From: Brachycybe producta
Taxonomy: Eukaryota; Arthropoda; Diplopoda; Playtdesmida; Andrognathidae
DNA length: 64,000 nucleotides
NCBI GenBank assembly: GCA_036925085.1
Contig: JAUPFP010000009.1
Location: forward strand, 1,656,001-1,720,000
Direction of reading: 5' to 3'
Part shown: piece after piece, positions 24,501 to 31,475 of the stretch
How positions within the stretch are numbered: position 1 is the stretch's first letter
Layout of the letters: each line of letters opens with the position of its first letter
Notes under the pieces: generated by a model
Seen by the model: the letters and a program-made list of their open reading frames with translations, nothing else
What the model was told of the DNA's origin: nothing
Databases searched by the model: none
Translations under genes and position numbers: made by a program

Positions 24501-24701
24501 TACTGAGTTACGTTTAAAAAGACATTCAACTTTTCCCAACTTTTAATAAATATTAATACAAATTTCTAACCAAAAAAATATAGCTTTTTTTAGATGTAAA
24601 ATTACCATGAAAATTACCTTTTGTTCAGCGCTATGAGTAAGCGCTTGCAAACGGTTCGTCATATTTGAAAGGGATTGTTCAAAAGCAGCAACAACATGAG
24701 C
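12405..24701 (-). CDS. Neuron navigator (NAV2/3, sickie) gene, 3' 14 exons
   Basis: Joined exons give 2394 nt, 797 residues plus stop. Exon coordinates, 5' to 3': 24701-24618, 22749-22444, 22357-22173, 22095-21936, 19693-19540, 18014-17908, 17834-17645, 16479-16405, 16323-16152, 16085-15975, 14893-14789, 14719-14332, 14264-14055, 12551-12405. Every junction is GT-AG and phase-consistent. Navigators are cytoskeleton-associated proteins that bind microtubule plus ends and act in neurite and cell-migration guidance. Seen here are a coiled coil (AAFEQSLSNMTNRLQALT), a Ser-rich basic linker ending KKKKGW/LRSSF, a second coiled coil (LTDIRLEALSSAHQLESL), and a C-terminal ATPase domain with Walker A GPSGTGKT and Walker B VIILDN. 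The C-terminus ends in ESTL as in vertebrate NAV proteins. The calponin-homology or microtubule-binding N-terminal parts are not seen and must lie upstream. Family assignment is confident; orthology to one vertebrate paralogue is not claimed. Confidence 0.93.
12688..13046. mobile_element. Foldback element in last navigator intron
   Basis: Two arms of about 170 bp are inverted copies around a centre near 12866. Words shared by the arms include GACGCCAAGG, GCTAGCAGTGACGTGGA and GTGCAAAAAAGTTTACAAA. No coding potential. The transcript would carry a long hairpin within the intron. Confidence 0.6.
13257..13770. mobile_element. TTAA-bounded element, GCC...AC terminus, in last intron
   Basis: TTAAGAGCCTAGATAC at 13257 and its inverse GTATCTAGGCTATTAA ending at 13770 bound 514 bp. 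The ends resemble those of several foldback elements elsewhere in the window (see findings). The interior shows no gene. Confidence 0.45.
14055..14264 (-). CDS. Navigator exon m
   Basis: 210 nt, phase 0 to 0; acceptor GTTTGTAG/TTGTAT, donor CCTCTC/GTAAGT. It encodes LYGRRAPWEDPTEWVMESYP and LLRMRPEDVGYEG, ending GDPL. YGRRAPWEDP is diagnostic of navigators. Reading past the donor gives a short spurious tail. Confidence 0.94.
14332..14719 (-). CDS. Navigator exon l
   Basis: 388 nt, phase 2 to 0, the longest exon; acceptor ATTTTCAG/TCCGT, donor CTTCAG/GTACCA. It encodes NLQLHHNFRWVLCANHMEPV, WIPKVWQHLNKFLETHSSSD, GPRLFLSCPIDISGSQVWFT and LWNYSVVPYLLEAVREGLQ, all nearly identical to vertebrate NAV2/3. 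This is the ATPase core and its helical lid. Confidence 0.95.
14789..14893 (-). CDS. Navigator exon k (Walker B)
   Basis: 105 nt, phase 2 to 2; acceptor ATTTTCAG/CAATCC, donor AAATG/GTTTGT. It encodes NPSDLPSVIILDNLHHVGSL and GEVFNGFLSAKYQK. VIILDN is the Walker B strand of the ATPase. Confidence 0.94.
15461..15799. mobile_element. Foldback element with shared terminus, in intron
   Basis: Begins TAAAGCTGGATTTACACCG and ends with the inverse CGGTGTAAATCCACCTTAA. The interior has CAACATTTGCTAT repeats and a small scrap of the ATTCG-rich family near 15735. It occupies the navigator intron between exons j and k. The rest of that intron (14894-15460) has several AACCGCGGTTTT-type words and no gene. 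Confidence 0.5.
15975..16085 (-). CDS. Navigator exon j
   Basis: 111 nt, phase 2 to 2; acceptor TGTTTAG/ATCCG, donor AAGCAG/GTTATA. It encodes SIATFNVDHKSAKELRQYLS and NVAEQCES. ATFNVDHKS followed by ELRQYLSN is a strong family signature. Confidence 0.93.
16152..16323 (-). CDS. Navigator exon i (Walker A)
   Basis: 172 nt, phase 1 to 2; acceptor TTTTCTAG/GAACG, donor CTGAG/GTGAGA. It encodes SLAFDTLIPKSILQRYISLL then EHRRIILCGPSGTGKTYLAH. GPSGTGKT is the complete Walker A nucleotide-binding loop, so ATP binding looks intact. Confidence 0.94.
16405..16479 (-). CDS. Navigator exon h
   Basis: 75 nt, phase 1 to 1; acceptor CTCCCGTAG/AATGTG, donor TTAAGAG/GTACGG. It encodes CELPELLPCGYLVGDQLTVK and VTLR. 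The ELLPCGYLVG motif is characteristic. Confidence 0.9.
17148..17567 (+). repeat. ATTCG-rich repeat family, copy 1
   Basis: Starts around TAGGACTGGGCCATACGAAT and ends GGATTTGTCCCACCTCT. The interior has GACGTCCAATAGAAGCG and CACCAATATCATCACCTTGTGG. Other copies: 38385-38793 (plus), 42135-42510 (minus), 44487-44930 (plus, interrupted), with fragments near 15735, 25524-25577 and 62905-62987. The ends are loosely inverted (GGGAC/AATCC words), so a TIR transposon is possible. It lies in the navigator intron between exons g and h. Confidence 0.6.
17645..17834 (-). CDS. Navigator exon g
   Basis: 190 nt, phase 0 to 1; long polypyrimidine acceptor ending CGTAG/ACTTC, donor TCGAAAG/GTTTTT (non-consensus after GT). 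It encodes VSGKTKWDLLDTMIRRTFKE and DPVSNLGLNADSV, conserved in vertebrate navigators. Confidence 0.92.
17908..18014 (-). CDS. Navigator exon f
   Basis: 107 nt, phase 1 to 0; acceptor TTATAG/ATGTTC, donor CAAGAA/GTGAGA. It encodes VLLSDTVLDRDGKRVMMAIY and on to NAAIQE, the beta-rich entry to the C-terminal domain. The longer open frames overlapping this exon are in the wrong frame. Confidence 0.88.
18634..19408. mobile_element. TTAA foldback family A, copy 1
   Basis: About 775 bp, with arms of about 350 bp in inverted orientation. The outer arm words are GAGGCTA...TTACGTCGAAAAAT and AAGAGCGCTAGCACCG. The inner arms carry AAAGTGCAATGTGCAC-like words and AATTGGTAAGTGCGGTTCT. Ends with TAGCCTCTTAA. 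It sits in the navigator intron between exons e and f. Confidence 0.75.
19540..19693 (-). CDS. Navigator exon e
   Basis: 154 nt, phase 0 to 1; acceptor TTTTATAG/ACCGAA, donor AGCATAG/GTGATT. It encodes TEMLTLKHDNERLQRIV, the end of the coiled coil, then a Ser/Thr/Pro-rich linker leading to the ATPase region. Confidence 0.9.
20044..20560 (+). mobile_element. LTR-like repeat, copy 2, in navigator intron
   Basis: Starts TGTAACACCCAGTAGTTCGT. It holds the conserved 3' hairpin arm GTGTACACAGGTCCAAG (to 20214) and the TATA box TATAAAAG at 20217-20224. Transcription from it would run against the navigator gene. The rest of this 2.2-kb intron has a further TIR element at 21071-21745. Confidence 0.6.
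21071..21745. mobile_element. TIR element with nested MITE in navigator intron
   Basis: The left end TATACCTCGTTATACGGCC and the right end GGCCGTAAAGCGAGGTATTA are inverted repeats, resembling pogo/Tigger ends. A complete TA-flanked MITE (21275-21509) lies within. No transposase frame is preserved. Confidence 0.5.
21275..21509. mobile_element. TA-flanked MITE, second copy
   Basis: 235 bp flanked by TA (21273-21274, 21510-21511). Ends are CAGTAAAACCCTTGGATTGC and CGCAATCCAAGGTTTTACTG. Internal orientation is opposite to the copy at 11613-12003, from which it differs by internal deletions. Confidence 0.75.
21936..22095 (-). CDS. Navigator exon d
   Basis: 160 nt, phase 2 to 0; acceptor GACTAG/AATATAC, donor ATGAGA/GTAAGT. 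It encodes IYDKEDDTLAPEVVKELKKQ and LREKDMVLTDIRLEALSSAH, the near-invariant second coiled coil of the family. Confidence 0.93.
22173..22357 (-). CDS. Navigator exon c
   Basis: 185 nt, phase 0 to 2; donor TCAGC/GTAAGC. It starts LRSSFTKAFSRSKKNRNGS, the highly conserved basic segment following KKKKGW in navigators, then SVSDVEDMRQL and a Ser/Pro-rich stretch. The intron before it is only 86 nt. Confidence 0.92.
22444..22749 (-). CDS. Navigator exon b
   Basis: 306 nt, phase 0 to 0; acceptor CATTTAG/GATTC, donor GGATGG/GTTAGT. It encodes the rest of the first coiled coil (DSELSELRSTIESLRKQSAE), a Gly-run (six Gly from GGT/GGC codons), then RQLSTDSMSSVNSLSS and a lysine cluster KHKKKKGW. The Ser-rich and KKKK motifs are conserved landmarks of the family. 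Confidence 0.92.
23160..23250 (+). repeat. Short dispersed repeat (GCCACTGTAGTGGCGCCAT)
   Basis: TAGCCACTGTAGTGGCGCC followed by AAATATCTATTCAGCCACCT recurs at 46165-46235 (plus) and 59105-59195 (minus). Class unknown. It lies in the first long navigator intron. Confidence 0.45.
23460..23735 (+). other. GC-rich island with short open frame in intron
   Basis: A stretch much richer in GC than its surroundings, following a G-run. A frame at 23475-23726 encodes 83 residues with no recognised motif. It may be a fragment of a mobile element or transferred sequence. I would not call it a gene. Confidence 0.25.
23850..24494. mobile_element. TTAA foldback family A, copy 2 (left end missing)
   Basis: Lacks the outer left arm and starts at the CAAAGTGCAATGTGCAC word. 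The right arm is complete to GATGTAGCCTCTTAA. It lies in the navigator intron between exons a and b. Confidence 0.7.
24618..24701 (-). CDS. Navigator exon a (first certain exon)
   Basis: 84 nt, phase 0 to 0. The acceptor TTTTTTTGCAG precedes GCTCATG and the donor is AAAG/GTAATT. It encodes AHVVAAFEQSLSNMTNRLQA and onward to SAEQK, the start of the conserved navigator coiled coil. The next exon continues DSELSELR, as in the vertebrate proteins. The upstream exon that should encode the preceding helix was not found in the window. Confidence 0.9.
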
Positions 24702-24960
24702 CTGCAAAAAAAAATAATAATAATCCATTTTAAAAAAAAATGATGTTATTTTTTAAATGAAGCGAACATTCAGAGGGTTAAAAAAAAGCATTTACAAAAT
24801 TTAATTGGAGCTAGAAAAGTAAAGAAAAGAATAAAAAACGAATAGTTTCACGAGGGCATTTTTAAAATATAAACATTACAACCCCTAAATTTCTATTTCA
24901 GAGGCCCACCTAATTCTTGCATCAACAAGTTGAAAAGGTCTGAGCCAATTCCAGGCCAAA

Positions 24961-25523
24961 ACAGGCATTTAGAAAACGGGATGAACAGAAGTTGGCGCCG
25001 CCCTTTTTTATGACGACCAGCAACTTCTAATTGGTTGGTTATGTAGTCTGACGTCACATGCTCCGCCCTTTTCAACGTCGAACCACACAACAAACCAATT
25101 AGAAGTTGCCAATCGTCATAAAAAGGGCGGAGCCATTTTCTGTTTGTCCCGATTTCTAATTGCCTGTATAAAAACGGACAGGCAATTAGAAAACGGGATG
25201 AACAGAAGTTAGCTCCGCCCTTTTTTATGACGACCAGCAACTTCTAATTGGTTGGTTATGTAGTCTGACGTCACATGCTCCGCCCTTTTCAACGTCGAAA
25301 CACACAACAAACCAATTAGAAGTTGCCAATCGTCATAAAAAGGGCGGAGCCATTTTCTGTTTGTCCCGATTTCTAATTGCCTGTATAAAAACGGACAGGC
25401 AATTAGAAAACGGGATGAACAGAAGTTGGCTCCGCCCTTTTTAGGACGACTGGCAACTTCTAATTGGTTTGTTGTGTGGTTCGACGTTGAAAAGGGCGGA
25501 GCATGTGACGTCAGACTACATTC
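24961..25523. repeat. Family B MITE, tandem array of three
   Basis: Copies at 24961-25167, 25178-25384 and 25395-25523 (the third cut short) are separated by the same short spacer (ATAAAAACGG). Each copy is an imperfect palindrome of about 205 bp: ends ACAGGCAATTAGAAAACGGG and its inverse, then GGCTCCGCCC, CAACTTCTAATTGG and a central TCTGACGTCACATG. The third copy runs straight into a fragment of the ATTCG-rich family (25524-25577). Long open frames across the array are by-products of the repeat. Confidence 0.75.
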
Positions 25524-25579
25524 GAGAAAATTCAGGATTCGGATTGGAGAAAATTTAGGATTCATCCCACCTCTACAAA

Positions 25580-26107
25580 TAATAGTGAAACTATTTGAAG
25601 TTTCCAGGTCATCTGACATAACTCTAATAAAGTACATATGTTAAGAAATTTATGAACTGTATTAAAAAAAAAATTCGGAACTTTTAATATCACAACTGGC
25701 TCAAAAAGCTGCAATTTAGAAAGCAACTAGAATATAATTTACATTTTTTTTTTACTGATCCCTTTTATTTACTAAAAAGTTAATACACAAAAGAAGTCAG
25801 TGAACTGTTAAGTGTGCAAACACTTCCAAATTACAAAAACGAAAACCATGTAATTGATCACTTATTTGTTTTTAAAGGTAGTAAAGTAGCCTGAAAACCG
25901 AATAATCTCAGTTATATCAAAAGGGGCAATTACAACATCCAAAATCCTCCTCAGAAAATTTTATTCCATCCATAAAAAAAAAATGTCAAAGCATCTTTTT
26001 TTGTGGCAAAAAAAAAAAAGAAGTTGGATACCAAAAGTAATAAAAGACTGCTTTGAAATTTCAAGACATTTTTTTGCAAAAGAAATCTTGTTGGTACTTT
26101 ACTACGG
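25580..26107. other. AT-rich, no gene seen
   Basis: Homopolymer-rich sequence with no supported feature. Confidence 0.5.
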
Positions 26108-26450
26108 TACGGAGCCCTGTAAAGGACACGCGAGATTTTTTTAAAAAATCTCTACATGTCGACTTTTTTTCCCCCCAAAATCTCGACAGGTCGACTTTTT
26201 CCAGAATCTCCACATGTCGACTTTTAATCTCTTTTATTCGGCCATGTTAATATGCCATGTTCTGTGCACAATACTCTAATAATTAAATTATTGCAAGCGC
26301 ATTCTTGTAGCAGCAATAATTTCATTATTAGAGTATGGTGCGCACAATATGGCCGAATAAAAAAGATTAAAAGTCGACATGTCGAGATTAAAGTCGAAAT
26401 GTCGAGATTTTAGAAAAAACTTCGTTATGTCCTTTACAGGGCTCCCGTAC
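26108..26450. mobile_element. Palindromic element with TACGGAGCCCTG ends
   Basis: Starts TACGGAGCCCTGTAAAGGAC and ends with the inverse GTCCTTTACAGGGCTCCCGTA. Inner repeats of ACATGTCGACTTTT occur on the left, with inverse AAAGTCGACATGTCGAG on the right. It abuts the related element at 26451. Confidence 0.6.
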
Positions 26451-26843
26451 TACGGAGCCCTGATGAGGACATAATACATTTTTTTATCTCGTCCAGACGA
26501 GATACTTTAAGTCATCCGGACGAGATGCTATAAGTTGTCCGGACGAGATACTAAGTTGGGTTTTGACGAAGGCATGAACAGTGTAGGGTAACTATAAAAG
26601 CCGAAACAGAATGCATATATAGAGAATTGGAGGAAAACTATACTTTTTTTTTCATATCTGTTAAAAAATGGCTACGTTGTTTCGCCACCCATGTTAGTAC
26701 AGTGTTCAAACAATTCGATATGCAATTTTTGTTTCAGGTTTTCCAGTTATCCCACAATATTCATCCTTTCATCTTGATCCGACTTACTAACTCGTCCGGA
26801 CGAGATAAAAAAAATATTTCATGTCCTCAACAGGGCTCCATAC
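26451..26843. mobile_element. Palindromic element D, copy 1 (CGTCCGGACG motifs)
   Basis: Ends TACGGAGCCCTGATGAGGAC and GTCCTCAACAGGGCTCCATA. Near both ends it has variants of the 14-bp palindrome CTCGTCCGGACGAG, and within it inverted GAAACAGAATGCATAT / ATATGCAATTTTTGTTTC words. A second copy is at 28925-29451. Confidence 0.65.
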
Positions 26844-27111
26844 TTTACAAATGTTCCAAGATTTGTTTTCCTTTTTTTCATATTCATCATTTTAATACGA
26901 GACAAACAAAAAGTAAAATGGGTTCAACGCCACAAAGTACAAGTAATGGGACCAAAATGACTCCTATTCTTATTAGTATTAAAAAAACCCTCCCCCTCTC
27001 ATCCCACCCTTATCCTCCCCCTCCCCCCTCTCTCTATCCCATCTTTCTTGTTATAAGAACAATCAGAAGAAGAAGAAAAAATCAAAGTCTATAATTTCTT
27101 TCTTCTCACGT

Positions 27112-27144
<33 letters not shown>

Positions 27145-27774
27145 AAGAGAAAGAAAGAGAGAGAGATTTTATTTAAAACTATAAAAAAAACTTGACTACT
27201 CCAACAAAGCTGATAACAGAAGAAGAAGAAAAAGAAAACATTAAATCACATAAAAGATTTTGAAGCTTCACAAGTATTGAAGCTAATAGTTTTAATATAA
27301 GAAAAGAATAACAGTTTTGAACTTGAACTGAAAGCTGCATTCTTTTCAATTTAACACCTTTTCTAAGCAAATCAAGCAGCCATTGTAAATTTAAACCAAC
27401 TTTATATGAAAAAAGAATAATGGAGAAACTTAAAATAAATTTTAAGCTCAGAAACCAGAAGAGTAAATTAAAACATTTGAAGTGGATAATTTCTTATCGA
27501 TTTTTTTAAACGTTTTTGCTAAATTTTCAAATTATTGATTTGGAATTGGAATTCCCTACTCATTATTCAATTTAATACAACTTTCCAAACAACTCGAGAG
27601 CCACGTGACAGATGGTGGATAATTCAAACATTAAACCCATAGTACTTTGAAATGAATAGGGAATACATGTATTTCAATAGGGAATTAAACGTAATGTGAG
27701 GTGACAACATCAGAATTCGAGTAGAGAAGTATAGGCCTACTTTTTTTTACCTCCATTGCTCTTTAGAGTAATGG
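26844..27774. other. Intergenic with GA microsatellite
   Basis: A (GA)n/(GAAA)n purine tract occupies 27111-27166. The remainder is AT-rich; no gene is supported. The open frame at 26627-27094 is low complexity and overlaps element D. Confidence 0.5.
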
Positions 27775-28497
27775 AGATATATAGGATCATGCAAGAAAAG
27801 GGGCAAAAAAGGATGTCTGTATGTCTGTGTCCATATGTCCGGAACCTTGAGTTTGTGGGTCCAACAACTCAAGAACAGATGCAGTATTTTTTATTTGATT
27901 CAGTGGGTCAATATGACGTTCCTGACAAAAATTCAGAAAATTTTACCCCGGGGTTATTTTTTAATGAATTTTTTAGAAACAAAACTTGAGTTTTTGGTCA
28001 TAATTTTTTGTGTGTCGAACAACTCGAAAACGGGGCCACCTACAACAAAATGTCATCCGGCCTAAAATGATGTACACATTCTATAGAATAGAGTGATCTG
28101 ATATATGAAATTTCGATTTTTCAAAATCGTAATTTTTTTAAAAAAAATCGAGATTCTTCCTCTTTCCAGTTGTAGCATTCGAAAGGGGAACTGTTTCTAT
28201 TATTTAGGAGGGGTGTTTTTTCTATGTTATGTTATTATTTTTGTATATTAAAATACATGTGACGTATTCTCATTTTAAACCATATTATTACAAATGAATA
28301 ACACATGCACATCACATGTTAACTATGTCATGTACGTGAATAGATACTTGTGTGTTTAACACACATGTACACATGCGCGCACGTGTGTACATTTGCATAC
28401 GCATGTAACAATGAAAGAAAATTGGTTGTATGATATATGAAAGCGTATATTAAACAAAGGAGGTCTATAGGGTCTTGAATCCCTTGTTATTACCAAT
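27775..28497 (-). repeat. Dispersed repeat E, copy 1
   Basis: Related by DNA match to 48636-49385 in the opposite orientation. Shared words include AAGGGATTCAAG (5' end), CAACTCAAGAA, CAGTGGGTCAATATGACG and GGCAAAAAAGGATGTCTGT (3' end). It carries a short CATGCGCGCACGTGTGTACA tract, the counterpart of the long minisatellite in copy 2. Fragments at 54560-54650 and 58608-58740. No coding sequence. Confidence 0.6.
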
Positions 28498-28499
28498 GT

Positions 28500-28924
28500 C
28501 TGTTGTTTGGTGGCGCATCGATCTGATAGTCTATATGAAGTTAATTGATTTTGAATTTTTTTTAAATTATATTAATGACATTAAATTTTAAAAATCGTTT
28601 TGGTAATTGTTGAATAATTCTTGACAATATTTTGACAAGAAATTTATGGTGGTCCCTTTAACAAAAAACACAATTTCTTCCAAAAAAATTGCTGCTAAAA
28701 TGCAGAATTATTAAATTTATACAAAAAACAGTTATTTCAAAAGCCAAAAATGGCAACAAACAAAATGTTCACAAGATAATAAAATCTTTTATATAATGCA
28801 TTATTATTGATTTCGGTCATTTTTTATTGCTTTAGAAAAATTGTTTTACTGCCTTTTTATAACTTGTAGCCAAAAAAAAAAAATTTAAGAGCTTTCAGAA
28901 ATGTCCAAAAATTAAGGTGTTTTT
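28500..28924. other. AT-rich, no gene seen
   Basis: Stop-dense AT-rich sequence with no repeat match noticed. Confidence 0.5.
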
Positions 28925-29451
28925 TATGGAGCCTTGTTGAGGACACGGGATATTTTTTTATCTCGTCCGGAAGAGATAATAAGTCGCGACAGGATGAAAG
29001 GATGAATATTGTGGGGTAACTCTAAAACCTGAAACAAAATGCATATAGAATTGGCTGAACACTGTAATAAACTGGGTGCAGAACAACTTAACCATTTTTT
29101 AAAAATTAAATCATGTGATTTTTTTTACATTCCTTGGGGGGGGGGAGGGGCGGCGGCGCCCCCAGACCCCATACAACAAGCTTAATTTAACGTAAAACCA
29201 TCCAATTACCGATTTAAAAAAAGTATAGTGTTCCTCCACTTCTATATGCATTCTGTTTCAGGGTTTAGAGTTACCCTACAATGTTCATCCAGACCCGACT
29301 TAGTATCTCGTCCGGACGACTTATAGCACCTCGTCCGGACGACTTATAGCACCTCGTCCGGACGATTTATAGTACCTCGTCCGGACGATTTATAGTACCT
29401 CGTCCGGACGAGATAAAAAAAAATATTCCACGTCCTCAACAAGGCTCCGTA
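28925..29451. mobile_element. Palindromic element D, copy 2, with tandem CGTCCGGACG units
   Basis: Same ends as 26451-26843. Its right side carries about five tandem 22-bp units of CTCGTCCGGACGACTTATAG (29305-29412). A G/C-rich insertion lies near 29137-29165. No gene. Confidence 0.65.
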
Positions 29452-29828
29452 GTTTTTTTTAACATTACCTCCGTATTTTATTCTGACAAAAAACATTTTC
29501 AACAAAACTCCACTTTAGCCACAAATTCTTTAGTGTTGATTCTCATGAATAAACTTGCAACTGTCCAATGTCCAAGATATAAAACAATCACATAAAAAAG
29601 ACACCACCGAAACTTGTCCGCGAAAAGGAAAAATTCTCTTCCTGTGGACACACCAACCCCTTACTTTAAAAACACACAAAAAAACTTCTCAGATTTCCCA
29701 TGTGATTTAATTTTTAAAATGATCCAACAAAAAGTGCCACACCCACACACCCTGTTTTATTGCAATAAAACATAAAAAATGGGCTTTTGTAAGAAATCCA
29801 CAAGTAAAACTTTAGAAGAAATCCCTCT

Positions 29829-30800
29829 TTTAATCTTTCTAGTATCTTTTATAAAAATCAAGGGGTTCTTTTTTTTACAACGAACCGTGAAAAATAAGAG
29901 GAGAGTAAAGAATCTATTCATTATTTAATAGGCTACATCACAAAATTACTTCGAAAAATCTCCGCAAAGAGCGCTAGCATCGTTTTTCTATTGAGCCCAT
30001 AGACCCAGTGTTAAAGAAGACAGGTTAATTTTAAAAATACACAGTCATGGCAATATGTTTATTTGTCATATTTAAAGTTGTCCAATATTAAGTTTTCAAA
30101 GTGCAATGTGCGCCTTAAATATATGCTTGATAAGAGTGATAGAATGACAAAAAATTGGTAAGTGCGGTTCTATTTTTAAAAACTATTTGAAAATCGCGAT
30201 TTTCTAACTCTTGTGTTAAACTCCATTGAGTACGCGCGCTCGTAAGCAAAAACATCCATTAAAATGCTAGTAAAAAATACTTAAAAATAATTTTAAAAAA
30301 CAGCATGTGCGCTTATGTGTAGCCTTCACTGTGGTTTACTTATGGTTTTTTTGAAAAATTATTTTTTTACCTATTTTTACGAGCATTTAATGGATACTTT
30401 TTGCTTACGAGCGCGTACTCAATGGAGTTTAACATAAGAGTTAGATATTCGTGATATTGAAATAGTTTTTAAAAATAGAAAAACACTTGCCAATTTTTTG
30501 TGATTCCATCACTCCATCAGTATATATTTAAGGTGCACATTGCACTTTGAACCATCAATATTGGACAACTTTAAATATGAAAAATAACCAATTGCCGCCA
30601 CTGTGTATTTTAAAATTTAACATAGGTGTCTACGGCTCAATAGAAAAACGATGCTAGCACTGTTTGCGGAGATTTTTCGAAGTAATTTTGTGATGTAGCC
30701 TCTTAATCTTTATAGTATATTTTATAAAAATCAAGGGGTTCTTTTTTTTCACAAACGAACCGTGAAAAACAAGAGTAATGGGGTCTATTCATTATTTAAC
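29829..30800. repeat. Family A copy 3 inside a ~95-bp direct repeat
   Basis: Family A foldback at 29925-30706 (GGCTACATCACAAAATTACT to GATGTAGCCTCTTAA). Its left flank (29829-29925, with AAATCAAGGGGTTCTTTTTT and CTATTCATTATTTA) is repeated on the right at 30704-30800 with few differences. A plain TTAA-specific insertion would duplicate only four bases, so a tandem duplication was involved. The stretch 29452-29828 has no gene. Confidence 0.65.
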
Positions 30801-31144
30801 AAGAAAGCAACAGAAAGGAGAGAAAAAAAATAAGAGCTATAATTACGGAATTATCTACATTATAGTAATTCTCCATTGAAAAATTATGTATTTCACGTTA
30901 TGATAAGCATCACCAAAATGCTACAAAAAAAAAACACACACATTACAGAGTGACATCAAAGTCACTTTTTGGAGAGGTTTTGCACCTAAAACTTGGAAAA
31001 ATATACTTAATGACCTCAAAAACTCATCGAGTGAGAAATTCAACCAGGTGTATCTCCCTAGAGACCTAAAGACCTATTACTTTAAAGCACCTTAAAAGGC
31101 TTAAAATCAAAAGTTTTCTTTTTTTTTTTTAGAAAGAATGAATA

Positions 31145-31475
31145 CTTTAACTAATCTTTAGAAAGGTGGGCCACACTTTCGTTCTGAAGCCACACACAAA
31201 GCTTTTGCGAGCCACACGAGATTAATCTTGCAAGCTTCATGTTCCAAAGCCATCAAAAGCCTAGTACACACTTGGATACAAAGTGGCGCGACACTAGTAG
31301 CTGCCAATGCCTAAAAACTTTCGAGACACTCGCTAGACTAACTTTTACTAATCTTTAAAAACGTGGGCCACACTTTCGTTCTGAAGCCGACACAAAGCTT
31401 TTGCGAGCCACACGAGATTAATCTTGCAAGCTTCACGTTCTCCCCATCAAAAGCCTTGTCCACACTTGGATACAA
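31145..31475 (+). repeat. Tandem duplication of ~125 bp beside the minisatellite
   Basis: The block GGGCCACACTTTCGTTCTGA through CACACTTGGATACAAAG occurs at about 31166-31285 and again at 31364-31475. Both copies include the element terminus AAAAGCCT...CACACTTGGATA. 30801-31144 shows no gene. Confidence 0.6.

Noticed and set aside
24893-25637. Minus-strand frames of 115 and 142 codons with repeated peptide phrases
   Set aside because: They translate the tandem family B MITEs. Similar phrases appear at each MITE copy on either strand, which shows they come from the palindrome, not from a gene.
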